From positions 26,679,746 through 26,743,745 of the forward strand of contig OY979717.1 in NCBI GenBank assembly GCA_963855995.1: a DNA stretch of 64,000 nt. Reading direction: 5' to 3'. The first letter of the stretch is position 1. Every line of letters starts with the position of its first letter. The position numbers and the translations under genes were made by a program. Below are positions 25,901-40,900 of the stretch, piece after piece. Under the pieces are notes generated by a model. It was not told the origin of the DNA and ran no database searches. It was given only the letters and a program-made list of their open reading frames with translations. This DNA is from Muricea muricata. Lineage: Eukaryota; Cnidaria; Anthozoa; Malacalcyonacea; Plexauridae.

Positions 25901-28900
25901 TAATGCGCATCTTGCAACATCTAAACCACTTATTCAGTGAATTTTGCAGCGCGATTTTCGACGCAAATAGAAAAATTCTTTCTCGCAACCTGGAAACGCT
26001 TAACGCGTCAGAAAAAATCCTAAAAAATGAAAAGTTAAGGAACCGGCACACGCATAAAAAACATACCTGATTATAGGCATACTGTGATTGCTGGCTTGAC
26101 TTGGGCGAGCCACGTGGAACCTCACTGACTGATGAACTTGACTTCCCACCACTTTGGTAAGAATTTCCGTAAGGACTGCGAGAGTCATTCTAGAAGTTGC
26201 AGATCAAAATGGTCACAAAATGTTCTATAAGTGAATTGTGGTTTCAATACGCGAATTACCTGAGACACAGGCTAGAAAGTAGGGTCCAGCCAATTGGACC
26301 GGATAGCTTTCCCCCAAACGCCTACCCCCGATTGAAAACACTGCAACGAAATATTTTAATTCCCAACGAAAAATACTTGTAATCGCAAACATTTTGCATG
26401 AAGTCATAAAACAGAATTCTTGAAAGTGTAATGCTCTGTCGATTATATAGTCGTATAATATAAACACCCAAGTCAGTAATGCGTTATCAATTTCCGATCG
26501 ATAATGCTAAAAACTTAGCTTTACTTCAACTAATTACATCATATTATTCAAACTCGGAGTGTAATTGCATATGCTGTTTGGTGATTTACTTGAAGACCTT
26601 CCATTTTTTCAACACAATCAGGTTTTTAACAAAGGTGAAAATTGGCTCGCTGCTCTTACAAACATCGCTATTTTGAAAACACAAAATTATTGGTCACGTG
26701 ATCGATATCTTGACTAGTGAAGATATCTTACTGTCTACTATGTAATAAATACACTTCACACGAATTGCTCTAAATAATACAAAAATAGTAAAAAATAAAT
26801 TCTGATAAACTATAGACACAAGTTTAAATTCCTTACCTGGCTGGAGTTTGGGCGTTGATCGCTTCCAAAATCTATAAAAAAAATTACGAAATACAATTGA
26901 CCACAGAATATTGTACACGCTAGCTTCATTCGATTTTCGACACTCTTCGAAAAGTAGCCCATTTCATAAACCTAAACTTTAAATGCTACCAAGTTCTCCT
27001 CTTTACAGATGTGAACTATTGAATCAGGAGATTCAATCTGAAAAAAGAGTTCAAGACACTTATACTAAAGCAGAAGATATCGTAATAATAGTTTAGTGTA
27101 TACATACCTTGTTTGTTGGAAACTTTTGTACCAAACAGTTTCTGTAAAATATTGGCTGGCAGTGGCGGCTTTGGAGGAGGCTGCATCGGTGTTGAGGACG
27201 AACTGCCACTTCGCGATGTTGTGTTCACCTGTAGATTTATCAATAAAACTAAACTATTAAAAAGAGCTTGCCGTTTTAAATGCAATTTTACCTGGGTGAA
27301 AAAAAGCCTTTGTTTCACAAAGAAGAGGGAAAAGTTGAGATGAAAAAATCGTGGCAGTGGTTTTCTATCGCCAATCAATCATTATTTTGTTTTACTCCAT
27401 GCTCATGGTATTCGTATTTCACTTTGCTTTTTTTTGTACGGAAGGTTTAGGCAAATGTTAGGTATTATTAGCATTGTAAATGGCTAATCCCTCATCACTG
27501 TAAAGATCTAACAGTGACTTAGCCTCTTAGCCAACATTTACATCATAAGGGATTACGCATATCCAGATATGTACTTTTTATAACTACAATTTCCCAATAC
27601 TAGAAAAACTGGAGATAGAACAAAATAATTATTGCTTACCGACATGTAAATACAATCGCACTAACGGTTCCATCTTAAAGCGTTTATAAAACGAAATTTT
27701 CTCTCACAATTTTTTTGTTGCATTGAAAAGACCAGTTAAAATCACAGCATAACTTCTTCGATACAATTTTTGCAACTGCCTTACTTTTTGAGATATTCAA
27801 TTTTATTTGATTTGAAAATAACACAACCAGCAACGTCATTGTGCGTACTCACTTTTTAAATAAGCCGCATTAATTAAAAAAGTACTCAAGACATAAGACA
27901 TAAATACCCAGGCCTGGATGTTAAACATAGCCTACACACACGTAAATGTAGTTTTAGTTATTTTCGCTATCATATGCCACAAAATAAGCAATCTAACAGT
28001 CACTCATTATACACTATGAAGTCGGTGGTTGTGTTATTTGCATATCCTATAAAGTAATATCTTGACAAGGAACGAAGTCACAAAAAATCTACCAAAGGAG
28101 TTATACTGTTATTCTATCTGATCTTCCCAATACAGCTATCAAAATTTTGGACAAAATTTTGTCTCATAAACACTTTAATATACATAATCTTTACAGCTTT
28201 TATTTTTCTTAGCTTACGCAGCTTTAATTTTGAAAATAACTTCGTTAAACATCTGCCTTTTAAGGCCTTTTAAGCCTTTTAAGGTATTTATGCTACTTGC
28301 ACGTGCTTTATGGGATATACGTAAAAAGCTCGGTTGCGCACCCTGTTTTAATATCTGTACATCTGTAATTCAAGAAGGAAAAAAAACAAAGGAAATTGTG
28401 GCCTTGATTCGAAGTTATCTTTACATGTGATAAAGATCCACGTTCATTTACACAAATTTTTGGCCGTGAATTTCTCGACTTAAGCATGCATCTATACTGA
28501 AAATTTCTTCGTACATAAGCTCACAAGACGCCTACAAAATTGATCGTTTTTGAAGCCATTTAAAATGCTTGCAGTTCGTGCTTTATCACAAATCACATGC
28601 ATAAAGCATAAAACTCTCGGCCGCGCCTGGCACCACTGTATCTAGAAAGGATTCTACCGCTCGTGTTTCAAAAAGGTGCATAAAGCAATCAAACTTGTGT
28701 GTTAAGCAGTACTAAGAATTCGGAGTACACAAGTTGTTTACATATTAACGAAATGAAATTGACCCCTTCTGCCGAACTATACTGCTTATAACGAAAACTT
28801 AATATTGTAGTACTCACCGGTTTTGAATCATGGTAGGAGTTACGATCATTTTGCTTCCTCTCGCGTTCATAGGAGCCAGCATTCTTTGTAGACCTCGGTT

Positions 28901-31900
28901 CTTCCTCGCGTGGCTTTTGATGGTGTTGCGAGGGGCGTTGGTACGAATTATGCGACGAAGTTGTTGATCTTTCTTGACGCTGCGCAGGCATTTGCGCGTC
29001 TTGCTTCGGTTGCGTTGACCGTGATGGACCAAAAGATGGCTTGCTTGTTGCTGGAGATTTCCAAGCTGTGTTAGATTTTGAAACCTCTGGAGTAGCTGAT
29101 TGCTTGTTGGTGCCTTGCGATTTCCATACTGTATTAGATTTTGATACCTCGGGAGTAGATGACGGCTTGCTTGTTGCTGGGGATTTCCAAGCTGTGCTGG
29201 ATTTTGAAACCTCTGGAGAAGATGATTGCTTGCTTGTGGCTGGGGATTTCCAAGCTGTGTTAGATTTTGATACCTCGGGAGTAGATGACGGCTTGCTTGT
29301 CGCTGGCGATTTCCAGGTGGTGCTAGACTTTGATACCTCCGATGAATGCCTGGCTGGGATCGATGACGAATTTGCAATTGCAGGAGATAGCTTTATGCTG
29401 GCGGGTTTGATCATTGCGGGTGAAGGTTTAGTTGGCACGGACAACGGTTTTGTGGCAGCAGATGATGCTTTTGTGTCCGACGGCGATGGTTTGGGTGATG
29501 GCTTTGCAGCCGTGGTTGATGGTTTTCCAGATACTGTTGACGATTTGGTTGATGCGGGTAACGGTTTAGCTTGCGCTGGTGAGGACTTGCTTTCTACACT
29601 CGACGATTTTGTCGCCGCCGACTTCGATTGTTCCGACATCTGCGGAGTTTTTTTAGAGACCGCTGCCCCTTGTTTCACAGTCTTTTGCGAAGCTTGGGGT
29701 TGTTTTGGCTCCACTGAAGGCTTGCCTGCTTCAGATTTAGTTGTTTGTTCCAAAGGCTTCTGACCTTCAGCCTCCTTCATTCCCTTCGCAGCTGCAACAA
29801 GATCTTCCAAAGAAACTGCCGTTAAATCTCCTGATTTCTGAATGAAAACACAAAGATTCGATTTTGTGAGAAATTGACGTACAGTGTAATAGAGAGATGG
29901 TACGTACAGTGTAGACACGTACGTATGGATAACTCAGATCAGGTAAACAACTGCTGAGACCACATTTCAAACGCTTTAATCTTCCCAATCTCTAGATCCA
30001 AGCGAACTGACACAACTTGGTAGGATCTGAGAGGCGAACAAGTCCTATTCTTGTGAATTTTCTTCTCAATCTTACCTCCGCCTCTTTTTGCTTTTTCATA
30101 AGCTCCTGAAATTGCTGGAACTGTTTCAACTGCTCCGAATCCATGAAAACAACAGGTTGAAGAACTGCAACAAAAATGGATACAGGATACGAGTAAGCAT
30201 GTTGGTCTACAACCTAAATTTCCCACCCCTTCAAATCTCACCCTGTTGTACCGATGCATCCCTGCCCTTTTCTAAAACTTTGTGGCACAGTGTGACCATG
30301 CATGTATGCTATTTTTTACCAAAGCAGTTTAGATCTGGTGGATCCCTCCTGTTCTAAATGTTGTAAACATTTAATTGGGGAGGGCCCAATTCCATCCAAC
30401 CGGATCTTGTAAAAAGTATACCCGATCTGGCCACACTGTAATGTACCCCCGCAGAAAGCAAAAAAATCGATTGGTGACGCTTGTAAGTGCTGCAGAAATT
30501 ATGTTAAACTCATGATTATGTGTTGTAACTCTAAAAACACTTCAATCAACATCCTTACTCCATCATAACGACAGCCCCTCCCCCCACTTTTTAAAATCAC
30601 CCCACCCCTTTTCAGCCCTCCCTCCCCCTCTGCTTTTTCGTCTTGAACCATAGTACTTATTGCGCTTAAAAAATTAACGATGGCATCATTCATAACATTA
30701 AGATGTCCTACTGCTACCTTTCCCTTCATCTTCTGAAGGCTGACTCGTTGCTGCAGCTGCCTTACTTTCGCTGAGTTTCTGATTCGCAACAACTGGCTCA
30801 GTGGAGGATGCCTTGGCCTGTCAAAATAGATATAACGTTAATACATAGTTTCGGAAAATTCCTATACACAATACTTTCTTAAATAGTTTTCTCAAAGTTT
30901 ACTCAAGCTTTTGTTAAAATAGTGAGATGATTTGTTACTTGTCAACACGTTCGCGACAATCTCAAAAAAATACCAAACCAATAAACTTCTTACTAACACG
31001 CGGGTTAGTATGCTGGCTTCTTATATGAGAAGAGCTCAAAATAACTCCCGGATACCCGGTGATGACCGGCTAAATTTCCGATTTGACGAAACAAAGCCGG
31101 TCAAGGTAACAGGTCACAATTCGTTGACGCTTTTCTTGCCATTAAATATTTCATGCAAATTAAACTTGTGACTTATTTTTGTTGATTCCTGCTAGCAAAA
31201 ATACTGTTATCCCGAACATCTATCAGTTATACAGGGTGTCCCGAAAAAAAAAACAACGGAGTCCAAAATTAATTGCTGAATGAAAACTCGATCATATAAA
31301 GTGACTATTTTTTGTTTTATGGCTTGTTCATTTGCCTTTCGAACAAAATATTCACTGTCTACTTGAAGCAAGTAAAGTATAACCACAGGAACAATTTTAG
31401 CGCAAGTGGTCATTTTGAGATGATTCAAAAAAGGACATAATTTGGTGCCACATGAATAGTTAGAGACTGTCTAATGTTCCACAGCAAAAGTAATTCTCCT
31501 TGTTGAAAATGATTTTATACTAATTAACAGAACTACACAAAATATCGATAAAGAAATTTTTTTCTGATTGAGATTCCCTTGATTGAAATTAAATGCATTC
31601 ACCACATTTTATGACTTGGTACTTTCTTTTGAGCTGTCTTGAAGTCAAAATTTACTGTACGCTGCCTCAAACACACTTATATTACAGAAGATAAACACAC
31701 CATGGAAAATAATAAAAAGTGAGATGAATGTTAAGCTTCCAGATATGAAATCCAGATAGCCACTTTGAATACAGCTTGTGAACATGTGATGTAATTAAAG
31801 GGTTATCACAATTTAAAAAGAACCCCAATCGCGATCGGTTAATGTACCGTAACAAGCGACTTACTCGCTCAAAATTCATAGACAACCTATCCAAAGAAAG

Positions 31901-34900
31901 CTGAATTAACACACTTTTAAACGAGAATAAACACTAGTTTCATTGCCTAATATTCTGTTCAAGATTTAATGCTGAATTCCGCTTTTTTTGAGACATCCTG
32001 TAGACCCGGAGCGAAGTGATGCGGCGAAACATTGACCCGAAGTTATGATATTTTCCGAGGGCTTCAGCCCAACATTTGACTTTGGGTACTAGTTTGAGCA
32101 ATACTGAGTCAGAAATTTGAAAACCTTTTTAATCTCTTCAATCGGTGCGTCTAACTCTCGCGGGACATCTCGTGGGATGAATTTGATACCACAGTGTGAT
32201 AAATTTAATATCAATGACTGAGAATGCGACACCACGAGAAACTACATTGTCACGTGGAACAAACAGGGTTTTCTGATTCAACAATTTAAATTTGAGGTAT
32301 GATATGGACTATTATGTACGCTTTAATTTCATCGTATCGAAGAAGCAGTACCGCAAGATAAACTGGCCGTGTGAAAAGGCGGCCGTGTACAATTACCTGT
32401 ATTTGTCATTCAAGTGACATATACTGAATGCATCAGCAACAGAGCTAATAACATTGAATATGATACTGTACGAGCATTTTCTTGACAGTTGCGTTTTGCA
32501 GTGTGGTAGAATTTGACCGGTCAGGAATTGTGTTTCACTGCTTACTGGAGACATTATCTAGTCATCGTGAACGCCCTAACGTGAAATGTTACTTTGAGCT
32601 CGTATGAAGTGGGCTAGCGCGGTTAACCGCGCTGATTTGTGTAACAAGAGTGTTACCTCTTTGCCACGAGACAACTTTTGAATTGCGAAAGACAAGTTTA
32701 CGACTGACATAAACAGGATATGTCTTTCAAGGTATAAGAAATTAGTCATTCCGCCTCGTGTAATTGCACTTCGAGTGTAAAAAATTATCCCAGAATTAAG
32801 TAACTACCTTTTGTTTCCCTTTAGCTGACTGATTCGCAGCCTCTTTGGCTGGCGGTTTCTCTTTTGCCGCCTTTTGGTCGTTGGCTTGAACGTTCTGATT
32901 ACTCGTTTTCGCTTCTTGTTTCGCCTCGTCCACCATTTTATTCACCTCTTCACTAACTTTATTGGCCTTTTCGTTCCCTTTGCCGGGAGAGCTTTTTGAA
33001 GCGTTAGCTTTGGGTTTTAATGTCCCCACGTTGTTTTTGGGTCGGACTTTTCTGACACCTTGCCCTGGCTAGAAAGTTAAAGAGGCATGATAAACCGTAA
33101 TGCAATGCGCGGGTCTCTTTATGTCCTGCACTAACGGCAGCTACTGCGGTCAATGGATTAGGGCCATTTATTTGTTTATTAAGCTTCGCCACATGGGCAG
33201 GGTCACAACAATAGGGTGAGCCGATTGCTGCGGGTCCGTATAACCTAGCCCACCAAGTCAACTCTCCCTTTAGGAGGAAACTGGAGTATCCAGAGAAAAT
33301 TCTAACTGAGAATCGAACCCACGACTTTAGAGCTGGAAGGTAAGTGCTCTAACAACTTTCTTCTAATTCTTAATTAAACCATTTAATTCTTAATTATACC
33401 ATTTGCACTAAATTTGATTCGCAATGTAATATGATGTGTTATCGCTAACAAGGTACTCTGAGGGGTCTGAAGTTTTATTTTTTCGCAGAACTTTCAGTTT
33501 AAGATGGGTTGTTTAGATTTTAGTCCGTGATGTAAACAAACTGAACTGCTATATTTATCGAACATGATACGGTAACGGAATTTCTAACACTACTCTGGTT
33601 TAATATGCTCTTAAAATTGGGCAATGTTTATATACGTAGGTCTTCGTCATGAGGGGGAGAAAAGGGTAAAATTTTTAAGTCTTAGCAGTTTCCAAGACCT
33701 ATCTACGTGAACTATTCAGAGTAGCAACGGCAGAAAACGTTGGTTATAGAAGAACTAGCATTTCACACTTATATTAAATGCGATAATTTGTTTCCTTGGC
33801 ATTTCAAGTAAATTATTGGCATAAAAAAGCCAAGCAGTTTTTGCCAGCTAAATCACGCCGTTCAGAACTACATCTTTAATTAAAAGCCCTACGTTAAAGA
33901 CCGCATACTCACTTTTATACCAGGATGCATGGTGCGGACGTCAGGAGCGCGGATACGGGGAATTCTAAGAGCAGGGCCGGAAAACGGAACTATAGCAATT
34001 CAAATACACAACAGTAAATAAAAACATGGCGACAAAAAGTTCCTAAAAAATATATTAGATGGCTTTCTGTGAAGCTAAAAACATTTCTCAAAACTACCAA
34101 GAAACAAGTGTACTAAAACAAAAGCCATGGGCAAACTGGGAAACATCGTTGCGGAAACATTATGTCTCTTGATGTTTCCCAGTTTGCCAACCTAAGGAAA
34201 CATTGTTGCTGGAACAATATTTTGCTGCATGGGAAGCAAGAATATTTTCAAACGAATTCAGAAACATTTATGTTGCGGAAACGTTGTTTCCTAGGTTAGA
34301 CACATGGTTCCTATGTCTCCGCCACGAAAAACACTTTCCCGATTAACAATGCGCAAAACGCACCACTTCATAAAAGCAGAATTTTAGGATTTTCTTGGTC
34401 TGCCCACAGTGACAAACATGGAGGAACAAACATTGGCAGGAAATGTTTCCTAGTTTGTCCTGGACTTAACACTTCTAATAATAAAGATCAATACCCAACA
34501 TAATGCTTTGAGTAAGGCCATAAAAACAAGATTTAAAATAGAAAATATTTATTACGTGACGTTTTGTCTTAACTTAAGACATCTTCAGACAAGTGGATAA
34601 TATTGCATACAAAATTTGAATATATGTCTATGCTAATAGTGTTATATCTACAAGGTGTAAAATTAAAAGGGACAATTAGGTATAATACATAATAAATACA
34701 TTCTATTTTAAATCTTGTTTTTATGGCTTTACTCAAAGCATTATGCTGGGCATTGATCTTTACTATAAGAATACATTTTTTTGTTTATTAAGCTTCGCCA
34801 CATGGGCAGGGTCACAACAACAGCGTGAGCCGATTGCTGCGGGTCCGTATAACCTAGCCCACCAAGTCAACTCTCCCTTTAGGAGGAAACTGGAGTATCC

Positions 34901-37900
34901 AGAGAAAATTCTTACTGAGAATCGAACCCACGACTTTAGAGGTGGAAGGTAAGTGGTCTAACTACTTTCTTCTAATTCTTAATTAAACCATTTAATTCTT
35001 AATTATACCATGGCTTTACTCAAAGCATTATGTTGGGCATTGATCTTTACTATAAGAATACATTTTCTGCCTGGCACGTCTCTGGCTACAATATTGAATA
35101 ATCACTTAACACTTGTTAACTGGCATCGAGGGATTTTCACGTTTTATACCACAAAAATTGTCTGCAATTTTTCCAGCGACTTTCTCTTTCATGGAAATAG
35201 ACCAGTGAATCAGTTAGCAATTGCGTAAAATTATCACTCAAAACATTTATTATTAGTCCATTTTTTAACATTTATCAGGAGGGAAAAATCGCAGCAAAAA
35301 TCGTAGGGTAAACAATTCATACTGGTCGAGTGTCCACAGCGATATACATGCAGTCACACAGTATTTCATACCTGGTACTCTTATAGGGTTTGGAACTAAC
35401 AAAGGCATTCTTGGTCGGAGAGTCGGGATAGGAGGTCTTTGCATGCCAGGTAAACTGCCAATGCTAAAAGGTGTGCGTAAAGGTCCCTGATAAAAGACAA
35501 ATAAAGCAATTATAAATACTGTAGGTAACAATCAAACGTGGAAGCATTTATCTACTAAGGAAACGCTGAAGACATTGTTGTGAAAGGGAAATACTCTATA
35601 TTTTCCTATATTTTCAATCCATACTATATTCCTAGTAACTGTTCCACCTGTGTTCATATTAATGTTTGCGTCTTGGCCTGGGTGTTTTCTGGGCTAGGAC
35701 TAGTAATAACATTCGGCGGCCATTGCTCGCGCTTCTGTAACAATTTGAGTTCGACAGTTGTATGTAAGATGTGAAACCAATGTAAGTAGACAAAAAGAAG
35801 TATCATGATGTCGTGACATCATATAAAACAAGTAGCCTGGCATTTTTTTTAATCAGATACCGCTTCAATTTTTTTACTCTCGAGATGAGATCGACTGTCT
35901 TGAACCACGGCTTGGTCAGAAACGATAGGTTTGTGCAGGCGAAGATCTCCGTAATCAGCATTTCTGTTCCTTCCTCAAAGATGCCTTGGGATAATTGACT
36001 ATGGATAATGATCAAACTTCTTGAGCATTGCAGCTCGGTTGTTCCTCCAACTTCTTCACAATTAGCTATTCAATCTCTTCAGGCTGAACATCTCCTTACT
36101 ACGCAAGTGTGGGCAACATCCTTTTCAGGGAAGTCCTATCTGGTATGATCCGTCTGGATGCTTGATCAGTTGCTCCCTCAACTTGTCATAAGATGGCTTC
36201 CTTCAGGCGACTCCCGCAAGTCCAAAACACATCACGTCCTGTTACAGATTTGTCAGAGGGTTGATTCATTTGTGCACAAAATGAGATACACGGCTAATTC
36301 TGGCTTGTTGTCTGGATCTTGGATGTCGATTTCGTTGAGCCCGAAGTACCTGGCTACCATTCACATTGATCACTATTGGTCACTTTGGTCAAGAGTAAAC
36401 TTCTATGATTTTAGCACTACACTGCATTATCGTCTAAATTCTTAACTTCGATACTTTTTGCGAACTGGTTGCCGGTTCAGACAGGTGAGAAGGGTTGAAA
36501 AGGCAAAAGAGCTTCATGCTTCAGTATCCAAACAACGCTCTACACAAGATTGCTCCCACTTCCACAAAATCGTGTTTGGGTTTGACGAGTTTGGCTTTAT
36601 GCTTTTGTCCAGTGCAATAGAAGCATGTCCACTTGGCCGAAAGGTTTTATCTTGCGGCCAGTTATCGTAACTTGAGTAGCTTCACTGGTGCGCTCAGCAG
36701 ACTTGTGTACCTTCAATCTTCCCACAATATACGCATGGTTTCGGTTTAGAATCTCGCTGATCAGTTTGAAAGGTCTTGGATTTCCTTATATTCTCTTCGG
36801 TACTTTCATTCTCACAATTGATGGTATTTCTTTATTTTTATTGCTCACTGTCTTAGCAATTCAATGGCTTTTAGAAATTTCCATTTTCGCATCGCACCAA
36901 TGATCCGCACGAATTCCTCACAATTTGTCACCGACGAGTAGTACATGGCCAGTTATTCGTTTCAAATTTGCGAGTGTTTCAAATGCTTGAAAGTTCCACA
37001 CGAGCTTCTCGTAAAGCTGGTGTAGGGATTGCGTGCAACGTCTGTCACTGTCACATTCATTTCGATTGTAGCTGACTACTGCAGGTTTCAATTAAACAGA
37101 CTTTTTCAACAGGTAGTCGTTGCCCTTGTATACTTTCATAAATTATGCGCGTAAACCTCACAACGGTGAACAAACATACAAGGATTTGCCTTTGAAATGC
37201 AACGTCCATCACATGGATTTGAGCTGTATCTTTTTTATGCTAGAACTCTCAATAGAAGACAAGAATGAAATGTTCTGGATATAGCGTTTAGTATTTTACT
37301 GTCCTTTTCCTACTTGGTCTTCAGAATACTTTTCGTTCGCTCTTACTGTTCAGAGGTCAAGTGTAGACCATCAACACATACTCCAATTTCGGCTTCAAAA
37401 AGCTCTTCGATGTAAACGACTAGTGTATGTGTACCTCTGCTTCAAACTCCATCTAAAATTGGCTCCAGAACCTCAATCAGCCAGCGAGCACTGCATTAAA
37501 TTTGGAAATGACAATTTAGGAGATTTCCATTCAGCTCGAAGCCTCGAACTTCTCAATCGTATCGACTTGAGCTTCACCTGCTTCTTCATTAATTCTGTTT
37601 TGTCTTACTTCGTTTGCTTTAGGGCTTAATGATTTTTGCAATATTTTGTTCAAAGACCACCGCTTGACTGCCGACACTCGCACCCCACTTGCATATTTCT
37701 TCTTCATACTTCTAGAACACGGCAAATAAACCAGATAAATACAGATAAACGCTCAAAACCTGATTTTAGCTGCCATTTTCTCCCCGTGTACGTTTTCAGA
37801 CCTCCAAAAAGGTAGCACATACACAAGAGCTTCCTGCACCACGTTCTAAATCTGATTCCACTCGCTCTTCCACTGGCGGCAAAAGTGCGGACTAATCTTC

Positions 37901-40900
37901 GCAAATTGAAGTATGGTGTCTTCGCTTGCACTTGCGACGGACTGTTTGGCGTTGACATTCAGATGCTTTAATGATTTTGTCCCGTACAATAGAAGCATCG
38001 TTGTTTGGTTGAAAGGATCTTCTTGCTGTCAGCTACTGCAACTCCGCTGGTGCACTCAGTAGAAGTAGCCTTGTGGTCAATCTATTCGCGATACATATGG
38101 ATGTACAGTATTTGGTGTAGGATCTCGCTCATAGTATTAAAAGGTCTCGGATTTCTTCGAGACTATTTCTCACCATTGATTCTTACTCTCCACTGTCTTA
38201 GCGTTTGATCAGTTCTGTAGATATTCAGTTTCACCATATGTACATCATTAGTTCGATACATATTGTAGCTAGTACTTCCTTCTAACTTTCCAAGCGTTTC
38301 AAATGCTTGCATGTTTCACATTGTCTTTCGTTTAAAATCACCGAGCCAAATCCCGTCCGAGGTGCCACATTGTCGTAAAAGGCCTCAGAAACACAAAAAA
38401 TAGCCCCATGATGGCTAGTTTAATGTTAAAACTAGAAAAAAACTCTCTCCCTTCCTGATAGTTTTGATCGAAAAATGGATTTCTTTTGGAAATAAGATCA
38501 GTCGTGTTTTTAGATAACCTGGTAAACAGAGACAAGCATTTTTTACAATTAACTAGTATTAATCACTAAATTCATTGCTATCAGCAGTCGCTGCCGCGTT
38601 GTCGTTTCACAGCTTTAAGCGTTTTGTGCCTACATTTGTATGAAACATTTTGCTTTACAGTATTTTCCCCTCCTCAATAGACGTTAAAAGTCCTTACGTC
38701 ACGCCAAAGTTAAACAATGAATTGCAATGCAATGTGGGAAACATGAGGGAAAAATTACCTTGTATTTATATGCATTGAAATCCGCGTAACGTAAGCACTT
38801 CTGAAGTCAATTATAAAAAGATTAAACAAAATACCGGTTGTGGAAATTCAGGTCTGGCCATAAAACCGCCCGGCAATGGGCCGGCATTCCCGGCCATCAG
38901 AGTTTGCATTCTTGGACCATGAGAACCAGCCATTCCTTGGCCACCTCCAGACTTACGATTGTTCTGGCAAAATAAAAATACATTTAATTATCAAAATAAT
39001 TATACCAGTCTTGTTTGCAAATAAAATGATAAAAACACTTTTCGAATTCAAAATGTTTGCCGTTTTCGGAGTTACTATTGTCGTGCATTTAAATTTGGTC
39101 TGTTTCGGCACCATATTTTGATAAAATTTTAAATTCACGGTAAAGTGGAAAGATAACATAAGCAAGACAAGCAACCCGAAATCTTCATTGTAAGTTCCTC
39201 ATACAGATGCAGTATAAAGGATTAGAATAACTGAATAAGGTATTGGCCTCTATAAACCTGGTTTCTACTGGTCGTGATTGTCGTAATGTAGCCGAGTCAT
39301 CTTCGACGAGGCGATATAAGCCATGTGTGTACAGTGTCGTTCGCGAGCGCCCTTATTTTGAATTATTTGGAAAAGCTTCCGATTGTTGACACATTTTGAA
39401 GGAAACCAACATAAAACTTGTCTCTGGACAAAACACAGTCACTAACATTTGTCGCCGTATTGGATTTGTCCGCCATCAATTTTTCGCCGAAAACTCCGTT
39501 AAATTATCAAAATTCCAATCAAATCTAGCCAGGATCCGGCTCGAAGGACCATTAGTTGCCGACAATACTCGAACAGTCAACGTGAATGACTTAAAGCTCG
39601 AAGATTAAACAAATAAACAGAAAATTTGTCTTGATATATTTACCAACATGTTTTTCGCGCCAACAACCAAAAAGGCGCCCGCGATTTTACATAACTGCAA
39701 TGTCTACAAAACGTCATGTTAACTTTCCTGAACAATGTATATTTCAATTTGCGTGGAGCGTCGTTGGCTCGTCGCGTAGTTTATATATTACAGGCCTGTT
39801 TTATACGCCGGATTTTAGTCACGTCAAATCAAATGCAATTCAAACAATAGATATAAATGAGAGGTCGAAAAATCAACGGGTTTTAGACTTGCAATGGCAA
39901 TGTTAAGGTTTCTTTCATACAAAATTGCTATTAGCCTACAGTTTTCTCACAGATTTCTATATTAAAAGCAATAATTTGCTGAACTAAGAGTACAATCGGT
40001 ACCGCATTTGTCTCTATATCCACTTTATAATTTCTTCAGACTCACTCGAAAAAGTCCTTGGAGCTTTTAGCTACACGTGTACTAAATCAAAAATGTCAAG
40101 CCAAAAACAACGGAGATTTAAATCCAGTTTACAGTCGATTTTATTGCAAAAGTCTTGTATTTCTATTATGTTTTGTTTTGACGTGTTCTCTATGTGACGT
40201 CACACCCGACCTTGGAAGCATTCTTGCCCCAGTTTTTTTCAGGCTCACGGAAAAAACAACGAGAAATTGCTAACTTCGAGTGCCAAAAAATCCACGAAGA
40301 TCAAGTTTTCGACTTATAAAATATGTTACTAAATTACTTAAAAAGGCAGTGTCATGAGAAAATTTGTTTGTGTACTTTTTTTCTTTATCAACCATAATTT
40401 GAAAATAAACTACTACACCGCTTCCAGTTTCTCAATATCTCGTCTTGTTGTCAAGATATTTATCTTTAAAAACGGCAAACTAAAGCTAATTTGTGATGTC
40501 ATCTACTCACGTATTCGAAATGACATTTACTGAAAAAGAATTTCTCTAGCAAAAACTGGCAGAATTTATAAAACTTTTGCACGACTATGCACCCACGAGA
40601 TTACCACCCTTTTATAAACTTTGAAGACATTCTACTTTTTGTTTCGAAAATATTTCTGGTTTGTTTAATTTTCTTGGTAATTAGTACGTGTGAGTAGATG
40701 ACATCACAAGCTATTTGCATGTTATAAAACCGACGTTAAAAGCTGGAGAAGGAGACACTTTCTTCAAAAACTAAAACCGCCTTGTTAGTTTATTTTGACA
40801 TTATGCTTGATTGAAATCACGAATAGACAAACGAAAATGCCCCATTAAAATAACCTAATAACAGAAATACACTAATTTCCTGACCTTGATACAAGCGTTT

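Larger units (their letters stand above)
19907..26066 (-). other. RAVER-like intron 14 (6.2 kb)
   Basis: Between exons 14 and 15. Holds the tRNA-like relic (20690), poly-C (21863), the degenerate array (22720-24100) and the 242-bp fold-back (24521-24762). The rest is AT-rich with nothing recognised. Confidence 0.75.

Noticed and set aside
28814-29377. 187-residue minus-strand open frame rich in Gln, Arg and Leu
   Set aside because: Alternative frame of exon 11 over the 63-bp repeats.
29041-29763. 240-residue plus-strand open frame
   Set aside because: Antisense shadow of RAVER-like exon 11; its apparent repeats are those of the real coding strand.
33172-33401. A functional tRNA gene
   Set aside because: Box A and B-like motifs are present, but there is no acceptor stem, and a near-identical 230-bp copy nearby shows it is a SINE.
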